From an uncultured Christensenella sp. (GTDB taxonomy: Bacteria; Bacillota; Clostridia; Christensenellales; UBA1750), in NCBI GenBank assembly GCA_948468595.1, contig CAOKIU010000013.1, forward strand, positions 1 to 44,557: DNA of 44,557 bases, in the 5' to 3' direction. The position numbers and the translations under genes were made by a program. Positions 25,132 to 34,184 of this stretch are shown piece after piece. The notes beneath the pieces were generated by a model. The model worked only from the letters and a program-made list of their open reading frames with translations. It did no database searches and was not told where the DNA came from. Each line of letters opens with the position of its first letter. Within the stretch, counting starts at the first letter, position 1.

Positions 25132-25635
25132 CGCTTAAAAATGCAGGACTGATGCCGCCAGTGTCGCACTTCGGCGGCGGGAACCGGGCGGCAAAAAGCA
25201 AATTGTCGTAAACAAACTAAAGACATTTTTCAATAAATTCTTCTGTCGTAAAGCCACCGTATATAAAAGAAATGTTGCTTTATGATAGCAAAGTGCATTT
25301 GGGATAAAATTACTCTTGGCAAAAGCTCTCTGCGTAAAGCTTTACCAACCATCTCATCCGCGCTGCGACGCTGGATGGCGTATACGCTTTCGGGAAGCAA
25401 GCTCAAACAAATCAACGCATGGGAGCAGGACGACGTCTCGTTTCGGTTTACGAATATCTTTACACAGCGAGGAGCATCACAGCGGCAAACGAGCCATTGA
25501 GTAAAAAATACCTTGATAAAAGGATTTGTGGACGTGATAATGAAACAACTGATTCCGACAGTAGGCAGGAACCATCAGATATTCAATATGTATGCAGCAA
25601 GATAACAGGAAAACTGTAGGCGGCATTTATTAGGC
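25132..25635. other. Gene-poor, lower-GC stretch with no recognisable gene
   Basis: About 500 bases with visibly lower GC than the rest. Several short overlapping open frames of 60-72 codons occur on both strands, but none has a good Shine-Dalgarno, a recognisable domain or codon use like the neighbours. It could be the worn-out remains of a gene. I see no RNA gene, repeat or clear promoter. Confidence 0.4.
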
Positions 25636-26004
25636 CTATTCCTCAAAATGAATTCTTTCCAAATCGCCTTTCCTAATTGTATGAAGGCGGTACACTGTAA
25701 GGGGAATATACCATGCCGCGCAGATCAGCCGCCACGCCAGGATGACGCCGCCGATTAGACCGCCCACGATGAAGTTAAGGGCGATGATGCCAATCGTCCC
25801 GGATAAATCATAGCCGTGTGGTATGAGCCATACGAACATGCGCCGAATGCCGAAGGGGATGCCGCAGCACAGCCACACATAAAAGTAATTTGTTTCGCCG
25901 TCCTTAATAAACACATTTTTGAACATCAAGAACAAAACCAATGCAAGGAGAATGGGCAACACCGTCTTTTTGAAAAAATCCTTCCAGACTTCCCCTCGTG
26001 TCAT
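25636..26004 (-). CDS. Small membrane protein, DUF6050-like
   Basis: This 122-residue protein has a basic start (MTRGEVWKDFFKKT) and about three membrane segments near residues 14-30, 43-60 and 70-95. The central CCGIPFGIRRMFVWLIPHGYD and the end AAWYIPLTVYRLH are the most family-like parts. From memory it resembles DUF6050 proteins of Clostridia, which have no known role. ATG 26004 follows AGGAGTGAAATT at a good distance; the frame could start at 26028 but without support. An extended -10 lies upstream at 26090-26098. Confidence 0.72.
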   Translation of the reverse strand: MTRGEVWKDFFKKTVLPILLALVLFLMFKNVFIKDGETNYFYVWLCCGIPFGIRRMFVWLIPHGYDLSGTIGIIALNFIVGGLIGGVILAWRLICAAWYIPLTVYRLHTIRKGDLERIHFEE

Positions 26005-26089
26005 AATTTCACTCCTGTTCCAGCACATCTTGAAGAAACGGGTTCTATCCTGTTGTCGAGCGCGCCTGTTCTATAAATCCGATTGCTTT

Positions 26090-26098
26090 ATTATACCA
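26090..26098 (-). promoter_or_regulatory. Extended -10 promoter of the DUF6050-like gene
   Basis: On the minus strand TGG-TATAAT is a perfect -10 with the extended TG. No good -35 is visible. The start codon lies about 85 bases downstream. The remainder of the gap to 26386 holds only the MATE terminator. Confidence 0.55.
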
Positions 26099-26334
26099 CA
26101 ACGGCGCGGTAATTTCCAGACGCCTCCGCGCGCATGCTTTGCCCGGCGCGGTTTTTTGCGCGCTTTGTCTGTGGGCGAGGGAATACAAGAAGCAATGCAG
26201 CGGCTCCCAATAGACCCGCGGCCGGCGAAGCGCTGCGCGGAATTTGTGACGGATAGGAGCACAAACACGCTGATTCGGCGTTGCCGGAATGCATTTTGGT
26301 GCTTTGGAGGCTGCCCAGAGGGGATTTACGCAAT

Positions 26335-26375
26335 AAAAAAGGGCAAGGCAAACCATCGCGGTTTGTCTTGCCCTT
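26335..26375 (-). terminator. Intrinsic terminator of the MATE gene
   Basis: On the minus strand a 16-bp stem (26339-26354 with 26360-26375) with one wobble and a five-base loop ends in six T. It lies 11 bases past the MATE stop. Confidence 0.9.
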
Positions 26376-26386
26376 GGATTTGGGAG

Positions 26387-27793
26387 TTAGGCGTCTTCCT
26401 TGACGGGCTGACCGGTGATGGCTTTATTGCGCCATGCGCCGCGCTTAAAGAAGAAGAGGGTGATGAGGGCGCCCATGACCCAGGAGATGAGCAGGGAAAA
26501 GAAGATGGCGTCCGACGAGCCGTGAGGCATGGCGGGCGTGCGGGTGAAGAAAGCCCAGATGTAGGCGACGGGCACGCGCAGGACGACCGTGGTGATCAGG
26601 GAGATCCACATGGGGGTCATGGTATCGCCCGCGCCGCGCATGACGCCGGAGAGCACCTGGGTCACAGCCATGGCGATGTAGCCGACCGCGATGACGCGCA
26701 TCATGCGCATACCCAGGCGCACGACCTCGTCTGTGGAGGTGAACATGCGCATCAAGTTCTCGCCGAAGATGAGGATGCAGGCCGTCAGGATGCAGGCGCA
26801 GATCACGCCCAGCTTCATGCCGTCGCGCGTGCCCTGGCGCGTGCGGTCGATCAGGCCCGCGCCCATGTTCTGACCGGCAAAGGTGGTCATGGCCGTGCCA
26901 AAGGTGAAATTGGGCATCATGGCAAAGCCATCCACGCGCATGACCACGGTGGTGCACGCAATGACAACCGTGCCCATGGAGTTGGTCAGCGACTGCACCA
27001 CGATCATGGCCAGAGAGAAGATCGCCTGCGTGATGCCGGAGGGCAGGCCAAGGCGCGCCAACTGGGCGGCATAGACGGCGTGCAGGCGCAGCGTCGTTTT
27101 GTTGACGTCCACCACGTGCTTCATCATCAAAAGGCGGATGATGCACAGGATGGCCGAGATGAACTGCGAGACGATGGTGGCCCAAGCCGCGCCCGCGACG
27201 CCCCAGCGCAGTCCCGCCACAAACCACAGGTCGAGCACGACGTTGAGGCCGCAGGCCACAAGCAGGAAGATCAGCGGCGTAAAGGAATCGCCCAGGCCGC
27301 GCAGAATGCCGGAGATGATGTTGTAGAACGCGCTGCCCACAATGCCCACGAAGATGATGAACATATAAGTACAGGTCATTTCATAGATGTCCTGCGGGGT
27401 GTTGAGCAGGGACATCAACGGCCTTGTCACCATAAGCCCCATGATCATGATCACCAGGGAGGAAAACAGCGTCAACGTGACGCAGTTGCCCACCGTCATG
27501 GACAGCTCCTCGCGCTGCTTCGCGCCGAAATACTGGGAGACCATGATGCCCGCGCCGGTCGAAATGCCGATGAAGAGCACCAACAGCAGGTTGATCACCG
27601 GATTGCTCGCGCCAATGGCGGCAAGCGCCCCATCGCCCACGTACTGGCCCACCACGATGCTATCCACCGTGGCGTAGAGCTGCTGCGCCAGATTGCCGAT
27701 GAGCAGGGGGATGGAGAATTGCAGAATATTGGACATCGGCGTGCCGACGGTCATATCCTGGACATCGAACATTTTTCTTAGGTTCATTGCCAT
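26387..27793 (-). CDS. MATE-family efflux transporter
   Basis: This 468-residue transporter has twelve predicted membrane segments in two six-helix halves, as expected for MATE proteins, which export drugs or metabolites using a sodium or proton gradient. The N-terminal DMTVGTPMSNILQFSIPLLIGN and VDSIVVGQYVGDGALAAIG are family hallmarks. The second half contains FAGQNMGAGLIDRTRQGTR. The ATG at 27793 is followed by another at 27787; GGGAG lies upstream at a loose distance. It is a single gene with its own terminator. The substrate cannot be inferred. Confidence 0.93.
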   Translation of the reverse strand: MAMNLRKMFDVQDMTVGTPMSNILQFSIPLLIGNLAQQLYATVDSIVVGQYVGDGALAAIGASNPVINLLLVLFIGISTGAGIMVSQYFGAKQREELSMTVGNCVTLTLFSSLVIMIMGLMVTRPLMSLLNTPQDIYEMTCTYMFIIFVGIVGSAFYNIISGILRGLGDSFTPLIFLLVACGLNVVLDLWFVAGLRWGVAGAAWATIVSQFISAILCIIRLLMMKHVVDVNKTTLRLHAVYAAQLARLGLPSGITQAIFSLAMIVVQSLTNSMGTVVIACTTVVMRVDGFAMMPNFTFGTAMTTFAGQNMGAGLIDRTRQGTRDGMKLGVICACILTACILIFGENLMRMFTSTDEVVRLGMRMMRVIAVGYIAMAVTQVLSGVMRGAGDTMTPMWISLITTVVLRVPVAYIWAFFTRTPAMPHGSSDAIFFSLLISWVMGALITLFFFKRGAWRNKAITGQPVKEDA

Positions 27794-27885
27794 ATCGCGT
27801 TACCACTCCCGTTCTCGTCTGTATTCACATTCTTCTATTCTACAGGAAATTAATTAGAAATGCAATCTATTCTTTGAAGGGAAAT

Positions 27886-27914
27886 TTGCGCGGCGCGTAA
27901 ACATTTGGTATACT
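27886..27914 (+). promoter_or_regulatory. Promoter of the acetyltransferase gene
   Basis: TTGCGC (27886-27891) and TATACT (27909-27914) are 17 bases apart, and the -10 carries an upstream TGG as in extended -10 promoters. The start codon is 29 bases downstream. Confidence 0.65.
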
Positions 27915-27942
27915 GGTGCAAAACAGAGAGGGGACTTTGAAC

Positions 27943-28530
27943 ATGGAGCGTGTGGAGACGGAGCGGTTGATCCTGCGGATGTGGACGCTGGAGGACGCGC
28001 AGGACATGTACGACTATGCGCGAAGCGAAAAGGTGGGCCCTGCGGCGGGATGGAAACCGCATGAAAACATGGAGGAGTCGCGGCGCATCATCAAGGAGAG
28101 GTTCCTCAAGGCGGGGGACGTCTGGGCCATGCAGCGCAAGGACGACGGAAGGTGCATCGGCTCCATCGGGCTGCACATGGACCCCTCGCGGCCGGGGGAG
28201 CTGCCGGTGAGAATGCTGGGGTATGTGATGAACGAGCGGGACTGGGGCAAGGGCTTTATGCACGAGGGATGCCGCGCGGCCCTGCGATACGCCTTTGACA
28301 AGATGGGCCTGGAGCTTGTGACGGTGTCTCACTATCCCTTCAACGATAGGTCCCGGCGCGTGATCGAGGGACTGGGGTTCCATAGGGAGGGACTGCGGCG
28401 CATGGCCGGCCGCAGATACGACGGCCAAATCATGGATGAAGTCGCCTACTCAATGACCGCGGAGGAGTTTGGCGTATGGGAGCGGCAAGCGGCAATACAC
28501 GCTAAAGAAAAAAGAGAAAATGTGGAATAA
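27943..28530 (+). CDS. GNAT-family acetyltransferase (RimJ/RimL-like)
   Basis: This 195-residue protein is a Gcn5-related N-acetyltransferase of the group that includes ribosomal-protein and amino-acid acetylases. It opens with the typical ETERLILRMWTLEDAQDMYDY. The acetyl-CoA segment is MNERDWGKGFMHEGCRAALRYAFDKMGL, followed by HYPFNDRSRRVIEGLGFHREG, where the conserved Asn and Ser-Arg sit. The substrate is unknown. ATG 27943 is used because the transcript from the promoter at 27886-27914 begins just before it; GAGAGGGG serves as ribosome site. Confidence 0.87.
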   Translation: MERVETERLILRMWTLEDAQDMYDYARSEKVGPAAGWKPHENMEESRRIIKERFLKAGDVWAMQRKDDGRCIGSIGLHMDPSRPGELPVRMLGYVMNERDWGKGFMHEGCRAALRYAFDKMGLELVTVSHYPFNDRSRRVIEGLGFHREGLRRMAGRRYDGQIMDEVAYSMTAEEFGVWERQAAIHAKEKRENVE

Positions 28531-28607
28531 AGGGAATGGCGCCCTGCGGTTTGTCGTGCTATACTGAAGAAAGCGGGCGTTTGCCCCAAAGAAGGAGAGA
28601 GTTGCCA

Positions 28608-29270
28608 ATGTTAAACGATTCGAAGATTCGCTTTATCGAGTTTATGATGTCCTGCGACGTGCTCAGGTTTGGGGACTTTGTCACCAAGAGCGGGCGGCGC
28701 ACACCCTACTTTGTCAACACCGGGCTCTATCGCACGGGCGCGCAGATCGCCAAGCTGGGAGACTTCTACGCCGAATGCGTCAAGGAGAACTGCGGCGAGG
28801 CGTTTGAGGCGATGTTCGGCCCTGCCTACAAGGGCATTCCGCTGGTGACGACGACGGCCGCGTCCCTGGCGCGCAACTACGGGATGGACAAGCCCTTCTT
28901 CTTCAACCGGAAGGAAGCCAAGGACCATGGCGAGGGCGGAAGCCTGGTGGGTTACAAGCCCCAGGACGGCGACAGGGTCATCATCATCGAGGATGTCATC
29001 ACCGCCGGCACCGCCGTGCGCGAGACCATGCCCCTGCTGCTTGGCGCGGCAAAGGTGACGGCGCCGCACATGTTCATCTCCGTCAATCGGTGCGAAGTGG
29101 GCCAGACCCCGGGCAAGACCGCGGTGATGGAAGTGATGGAGGAATACGGCATTGCCGTACACGCCATCGTCACGGCGCTGGACATCTACGAGTACCTCAA
29201 GGCGCGTGCGGAATATGCGGACGTGACCAAGCTGATGGAAGAATACATGGACAAGTACTGCGTGTTTTAA
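28608..29270 (+). CDS. pyrE: Orotate phosphoribosyltransferase
   Basis: This 220-residue enzyme joins orotate to PRPP to give orotidine 5'-phosphate in pyrimidine synthesis. The PRPP-binding motif is VIIIEDVITAGTAVRET (near residues 125-141), and the flexible-loop FFFNRKEAKDHGEGG is typical of PyrE. AAGGAGAGAG precedes ATG 28608. No other pyrimidine gene is near, so pyrE is detached from the usual operon. The next gene, a glycosidase, begins 31 bases later and might be read through. Confidence 0.93.
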   Translation: MLNDSKIRFIEFMMSCDVLRFGDFVTKSGRRTPYFVNTGLYRTGAQIAKLGDFYAECVKENCGEAFEAMFGPAYKGIPLVTTTAASLARNYGMDKPFFFNRKEAKDHGEGGSLVGYKPQDGDRVIIIEDVITAGTAVRETMPLLLGAAKVTAPHMFISVNRCEVGQTPGKTAVMEVMEEYGIAVHAIVTALDIYEYLKARAEYADVTKLMEEYMDKYCVF

Positions 29271-29301
29271 ACCGCTGGGACGATCTAGGGGAGGGCAGAA
29301 A

Positions 29302-32300
29302 ATGTTGTATCCCGAAAACGAAAAGCCGGCGCTGGACGTAAAGACCTTTCGCAATCCGCCCAGCGAATACCGGGCGACGCCGTTTTGGGCGTGGAACTGC
29401 GATCTAAACGAGGATCTATTGCTGCGCGAAATCGACCAAATGAAGGAAATGGGGCTGGGCGGCTTCCACATGCATTGCCGGACGGGCATGAGCACGACCT
29501 ATCTATCGGACGAATTCATGCAGCTCATCCGCGCGTGCGTGGACAAGGCGAAAAAAGAGGGGATGCTGGCCTACCTATACGACGAGGACCGGTGGCCGTC
29601 GGGCGCGGCGGGCGGGTATGTGACAAGCGAGGAAAAGTACCGCGCGCGGCACCTGCTCTTTACCCCCGTGCCATATGAGGAGGACAAGGACAACCACTAC
29701 TACACCAACTCCTCCGCGCAGGCATCCAGAAAGGGCAACGGCGCGCTGCTGGCCCGATACGCGGTGCGGCTAAACCAGAGGGGAGAGCTTGACGCCTACC
29801 GCAGGTTAGAGGGCGCAGAGCAGGCGCAGGCGGGAGAGACGGCCTGGTACGCCTACCTGGAACACGCCACGCAGAGCCCGTGGTACAACAACCAAACCTA
29901 TGTCAACACCCTGGACAAAAAGGCCATCGAGCGGTTTGTGGAAGTGACGCACGAGCGCTACAAGGAGGCGGTGGGAGAGGAGTTCGGCAAGACCGTTCCC
30001 TCGATCTTTACCGACGAGCCGCAGTTCCCGCACAAGACGACGCTGGGCTTTGCCAAGGAAAAGAAGGACGTGATGCTGCCCTGGACCGACGACCTTGCAA
30101 AGACCTTCCAGGCGGCTTACGGCGAGGACATCCTGGATAAGCTGCCCGAGCTCTACTGGGAACTGCCCCAGGGAAGGATTTCCCCCGCGCGGTACCACTA
30201 CCACGACCACATTGCCGAGCGCTTCGCCGCGGCCTTTGCCGATACCTGCGGGGATTGGTGCCGGGAAAACGGCATCCTGCTCACCGGTCACATGATGGAG
30301 GAGCCGACGCTTAAATCCCAGACCGCGGCGCTGGGAGAGGCGATGCGCTCCTACCGCTCCTTCCAGCTTCCCGGCATCGACATGCTCTGCGACGAAAGGG
30401 AGTATACCACGGCCAAGCAGGCGCAGTCCGCCTCGCGGCAGTACGGCTGCCCCGGCGTGCTCTCGGAGCTATACGGCGTGACCAACTGGGACTTTGACTT
30501 CCGCGGGCACAAGCTGGCGGGCGACTGGCAGGCGGCGCTGGGCGTGACCACGCGCGTGCCGCACCTGACGTGGGTTTCCATGGCGGGAGAGGCCAAGCGC
30601 GACTATCCGGCCTCCATCGGCTATCAGAGCCCGTGGTACAAGGAATATCCGATGGTGGAGGACCACTTCGCAAGGGTCAATACCGTGCTCACGCGCGGCA
30701 AGGCGCTGGTGAAGGTGGGCGTGATACACCCGGTGGAGAGCTATTGGCTGCACTGGGGACCGCAGGAGCAGACCGCGCTGGTCCGCCAGGAAATGGACGA
30801 GCACTTCCAGAGCCTGGCCCAATGGCTGCTCTTTGGGTTGATCGACTATGATTACATCTGCGAATCCCTTCTGCCGGGCCAGTGCCGCATGGCGGGCGCG
30901 CCGCTGCGGGTGGGGCGCATGGAGTATGACGCTGTGCTGGTGCCGGACTGCGAGACGCTGCGCTCCAGCACGGTGGAGCGGTTGGAGGCGTTTGCCGAGG
31001 CGGGCGGGAAACTGATCTTTGCCGGGCGCGTTCCCACGCTGGTGGACGCCCTGCCCTCGGACCGGGTGGAGAAGCTCGCAGCCCGCGCCCAGCGCATCCC
31101 CTTCTCCGAAGGCGCGATCCTGACGGCGCTTGACGGGGAGCGGTTCTTGGATGTGCGGGACGATAAGGGCGCGCGCACGCGCGGCCTCATGTATCAGGCG
31201 CGTCAGGAGGGGGATCGCCGCTACGTGTTCCTCTGCCATGGCCAAAAGCCCGCTAACCCCGACGTATGCCCGCGAGAGGATATCCTCATCCGCCTGCGTG
31301 GGGAGTGGAAGGCGAGCCTGATGGACACGGCGACCGGGGACATCGCGCCGATGGGCGCGGAGTACGACGGCGGGGAGACGGCGCTCAAGCACGCCTTCTA
31401 TGCGCATGACAGCCTGCTGCTGATGTTGGAGCCGGGGCGCGCAGCTGCGGCGGCACAGCCGGCGGAAAGGGCGGATTTTGCCTATGAAACGCTGCGGCGG
31501 CCGGTCGCGGTGGAGCTTTCCGAACCCAATGTACTGCTGTTGGATACCGCCCAGTACGCCTTTGACGACGGAGCGTGGCAGCAGGAGGAGGAGCTGCTCC
31601 GTGCGGACAACGCCTTCCGCGCGCAGCTTGGCTATCCATCCAGAATGGACCAGGTGGCCCAGCCCTGGGTGGTGCCGGACGAGCCTGCGCGGCATCACAT
31701 GCGGCTAAAATTCACCGTCCAAAGCGAAGTGGAAATCAAGGCGCCCTCCTTGGCGTTGGAGGACGCGGAGCGCGTGACCATCGCCGTCAACGGCAAAAAG
31801 GTGGAAAGCCGGGTCACGGGTTGGTTTGTGGACGAATCCATCAAGACCGTGCGCCTGCCGGATCTCCATCGGGGAGAAAACGAGATCGAGCTTTTCATCC
31901 CGTTCGGCCAGCGCACCAACGTGGAGTGGTGCTATCTGCTGGGGGATTTCGGCGTCCGCGTGCGCGGGGCGGAAAAGACGGTGATCGAGCCGGTGCGCGC
32001 GCTGGGATTTGGCGATTGGACTCAGCAGGGACTGCCCTTCTACTGCGGCAACGTCACCTACAAGATCCCGGTGACGGCGCGCAGGGAGAGGCTGACCGTG
32101 CGCGTGCCGCAGTACCGCGGCGCGCTTGTGGGCATGGAGCTGGACGGCGTGCGCGCAGGAACGCTGGCCTATGCGCCCTACGAATTCACCTTTGAAAATG
32201 TGGAGCCGGGCGCGCACGAGGTGGGCATCACCGTCTACGGCAACCGCGTAAACGGGTTCGGCTGCGTGCATAACTGCGATGACGCGCTCACTTGGTACGG

Positions 32301-32394
32301 ACCGGACAGCTGGCGCTCCACGGGCGTGAGATGGTGCTACGAATACCGGCTGCGCAAGATGGGGCTGCTGGTCAGCCCGCAAATCGAGAAATGA
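29302..32394 (+). CDS. GH106-like glycoside hydrolase
   Basis: This 1030-residue protein resembles family 106 glycosidases, of which characterised members are alpha-L-rhamnosidases; the exact family is my judgement. The N-terminal part ATPFWAWNCDLNEDLLLREI and GLGGFHMHCRTGM starts a barrel-like catalytic domain, with YDEDRWPSG near 93-101 and a candidate acid residue Glu239 in FTDEP. A carboxylate-rich central part and C-terminal beta-sandwich segments (about 810-1020, IAVNGKKVESRVTGW) follow. No signal peptide is seen, so it acts in the cytoplasm on imported oligosaccharides or glycosides. It is 15 bases ahead of a sugar kinase, forming a two-gene unit. The start follows GGGGAGGG. Confidence 0.7.
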   Translation: MLYPENEKPALDVKTFRNPPSEYRATPFWAWNCDLNEDLLLREIDQMKEMGLGGFHMHCRTGMSTTYLSDEFMQLIRACVDKAKKEGMLAYLYDEDRWPSGAAGGYVTSEEKYRARHLLFTPVPYEEDKDNHYYTNSSAQASRKGNGALLARYAVRLNQRGELDAYRRLEGAEQAQAGETAWYAYLEHATQSPWYNNQTYVNTLDKKAIERFVEVTHERYKEAVGEEFGKTVPSIFTDEPQFPHKTTLGFAKEKKDVMLPWTDDLAKTFQAAYGEDILDKLPELYWELPQGRISPARYHYHDHIAERFAAAFADTCGDWCRENGILLTGHMMEEPTLKSQTAALGEAMRSYRSFQLPGIDMLCDEREYTTAKQAQSASRQYGCPGVLSELYGVTNWDFDFRGHKLAGDWQAALGVTTRVPHLTWVSMAGEAKRDYPASIGYQSPWYKEYPMVEDHFARVNTVLTRGKALVKVGVIHPVESYWLHWGPQEQTALVRQEMDEHFQSLAQWLLFGLIDYDYICESLLPGQCRMAGAPLRVGRMEYDAVLVPDCETLRSSTVERLEAFAEAGGKLIFAGRVPTLVDALPSDRVEKLAARAQRIPFSEGAILTALDGERFLDVRDDKGARTRGLMYQARQEGDRRYVFLCHGQKPANPDVCPREDILIRLRGEWKASLMDTATGDIAPMGAEYDGGETALKHAFYAHDSLLLMLEPGRAAAAAQPAERADFAYETLRRPVAVELSEPNVLLLDTAQYAFDDGAWQQEEELLRADNAFRAQLGYPSRMDQVAQPWVVPDEPARHHMRLKFTVQSEVEIKAPSLALEDAERVTIAVNGKKVESRVTGWFVDESIKTVRLPDLHRGENEIELFIPFGQRTNVEWCYLLGDFGVRVRGAEKTVIEPVRALGFGDWTQQGLPFYCGNVTYKIPVTARRERLTVRVPQYRGALVGMELDGVRAGTLAYAPYEFTFENVEPGAHEVGITVYGNRVNGFGCVHNCDDALTWYGPDSWRSTGVRWCYEYRLRKMGLLVSPQIEK

Positions 32395-32409
32395 GGAGAG
32401 GGACGACCC

Positions 32410-33948
32410 ATGAAGAGATACGTGCTGGGCATTGACATCGGCACTTCGGGAACCAAGACGATTCTGGTGGATGAGCAAGGGCGCGTCGCGGCGGCGCAGA
32501 CCATCGAATACCCCATGGAGACCCCAAAGCCCGGATGGACGCAGCAGGACCCCGCCGATTGGTGGCAGGCGACGGTTGAGACCATACGCAAGGTATTGAG
32601 CAAGGCGGACGTGCCGGCGGAGAGCATCGCGGGCATCGGCCTGTCGGGGCAGATGCATGGCATGGTGGCCCTGGACGCGGAGAACAACGTCGTGCGGCCG
32701 GCCATTCTTTGGAACGACCAGCGCACGGAGGCGCAGTGCGCCGAAATCACCGAGGAAGCGGGCGGGCTGGACGCGCTGCTGAAGCTGACCAACAACCGCA
32801 TGCTCACCGGCTACACCGGGGGCAAGATCCTGTGGATGAGGGAAGAGGAGCCGGAAAACTTCGCGCGCACGCGCGTGATCTTCAATCCCAAGGACTATGT
32901 GCGCTTCATGCTCACGGGAGAAATCGCCACGGAGGTATCCGACGCCTCGGGCACGGGACTGTTTGACGTCAAGGAGCGGCAGTGGAGCGGCGAGCTGATG
33001 GACAAGCTGGGCTTGGACCGCTCGCTCTTCCCCAAGTGCTATGAATCCTACGAGGTGGCAGGGCATGTGACCCGTGAGGTCGCGGCGCTGACGGGCCTGC
33101 GGGAAGGCTTGCCCGTGACCGCGGGCGGCGGCGACGCGGTGATTCAGACCACGGGCCAGGGCTTGGTGCGCCAGGGCGTGCTGGGCGTGGTGATCGGCAC
33201 CTCGGGCGTGGTGGCGATGGGCCTGGACGGTTACAAGGAGAACAAGGGCGGGGACTTGCAGGTGTTCTGCAACAACGCCAAGCACTTGTGGCACGCCATG
33301 GGCGTGACGCTGGCGGCGGGCGGGTCCTATCACTGGTACCGCGACGCGCTCTGCGCCGGGGAAATGGCGGAGGCGGCGCGCACGGGGCGCAACGTCTACG
33401 ACATCATGGGCGAGGAAGCGGAAAAGGTGCAGCCGGGCTGCGGCGGCCTTCTCTTCCTGCCGTACCTACAGGGCGAGCGGTGCCCGCACAACGACTCCGA
33501 CGCCAGGGGCGTGTTCTACGGCCTGGGATTGGAGCACGGCAAGGGCGCGATGACCCGCGCGGTGATGGAGGGCGTGACCTTCTCCCTGCGCGATGTCTCT
33601 GAGAAGATTTACGCCATGGACGCCAGCATCAAGCCGGAAAAGGTGATCCTCTCGGGCGGCGGAGCGATGAGCCCGCTGTGGCGGCAGATCGTGGCGGACG
33701 TCTTCAACCTGCCGGTGGTCACGGTCTCCGGCAGCGGAGAGGGCGGAGCCTACGGCGCGGCGCTGGTGGCGGGCGTCGGCGTGGGAATCTGGAAGGACTT
33801 GCAGGAGGCGTGCGGGCTGCTGGTGGAGGAGACGTGCACGCTGCCCAAGGCGGAAAATGTGGAGATTTACAACAAAGTCTACGCGCTTTACGACAAGCTG
33901 TATTTGGCGCTGAAGGGAACCTTTGGGGAATTGAGCGCGCTCAAATAG
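32410..33948 (+). CDS. xylB: Xylulokinase-like FGGY sugar kinase
   Basis: This 512-residue kinase has the FGGY fold and phosphorylates a ketopentose or related sugar with ATP. The first domain has GIDIGTSGTKTILVD (phosphate binding), GLSGQMHGMV and ILWNDQRT, the last two typical of xylulokinase. The second domain has GTSGVVAMG and LSGGGAMSPLWRQIVADVF. No xylose isomerase is nearby, so the sugar is uncertain and may derive from the glycosidase next door. GAGGAGAGGG precedes the start. Confidence 0.85.
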   Translation: MKRYVLGIDIGTSGTKTILVDEQGRVAAAQTIEYPMETPKPGWTQQDPADWWQATVETIRKVLSKADVPAESIAGIGLSGQMHGMVALDAENNVVRPAILWNDQRTEAQCAEITEEAGGLDALLKLTNNRMLTGYTGGKILWMREEEPENFARTRVIFNPKDYVRFMLTGEIATEVSDASGTGLFDVKERQWSGELMDKLGLDRSLFPKCYESYEVAGHVTREVAALTGLREGLPVTAGGGDAVIQTTGQGLVRQGVLGVVIGTSGVVAMGLDGYKENKGGDLQVFCNNAKHLWHAMGVTLAAGGSYHWYRDALCAGEMAEAARTGRNVYDIMGEEAEKVQPGCGGLLFLPYLQGERCPHNDSDARGVFYGLGLEHGKGAMTRAVMEGVTFSLRDVSEKIYAMDASIKPEKVILSGGGAMSPLWRQIVADVFNLPVVTVSGSGEGGAYGAALVAGVGVGIWKDLQEACGLLVEETCTLPKAENVEIYNKVYALYDKLYLALKGTFGELSALK

Positions 33949-33963
33949 GATGGAAAGGGAAGA

Positions 33964-33987
33964 CGCGGGGGGAAAGTTCCTCCCGCG
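33964..33987 (+). terminator. Hairpin after the sugar kinase gene
   Basis: An 11-base arm (33964-33974) pairs with 33977-33987 with one wobble. A weak T-rich stretch (CTCTTTATTG) follows, so it is a probable but modest terminator. Confidence 0.55.
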
Positions 33988-34060
33988 CCCTCTTTATTGT
34001 AAGAGGCGTTGCTTTATTTGCTACGCAGAGGCGCAAAGAAGGAGAGTCCCTTTGTAATAT

Positions 34061-34090
34061 TTGACAAAGCGGCACATTCTGTTGTAAAAT
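34061..34090 (+). promoter_or_regulatory. Promoter of the topoisomerase operon
   Basis: TTGACA (34061-34066) is followed after 18 bases by TAAAAT (34085-34090). The leader of about 90 bases contains a small GCGCGC/GCGCGC hairpin (near 34137-34158). Confidence 0.75.
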
Positions 34091-34184
34091 TTTGTTTCAA
34101 GCCACAGAATGACCTGTGACGGACGAAGGAAAACGGGGCGCGCCAGCTTTTTGCGCGCGGAGAGCTTGAGGCGGAGGATGAGGA

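Noticed and set aside
25919-27781. A 620-codon plus-strand ORF opposite the MATE gene
   Set aside because: The minus-strand MATE protein is unmistakable; the opposite frame is low-complexity His/Asp/Arg and spans a terminator.
31705-33333. A 542-codon minus-strand ORF opposite the glycosidase and kinase genes
   Set aside because: It crosses two well-supported genes and has no start signal.
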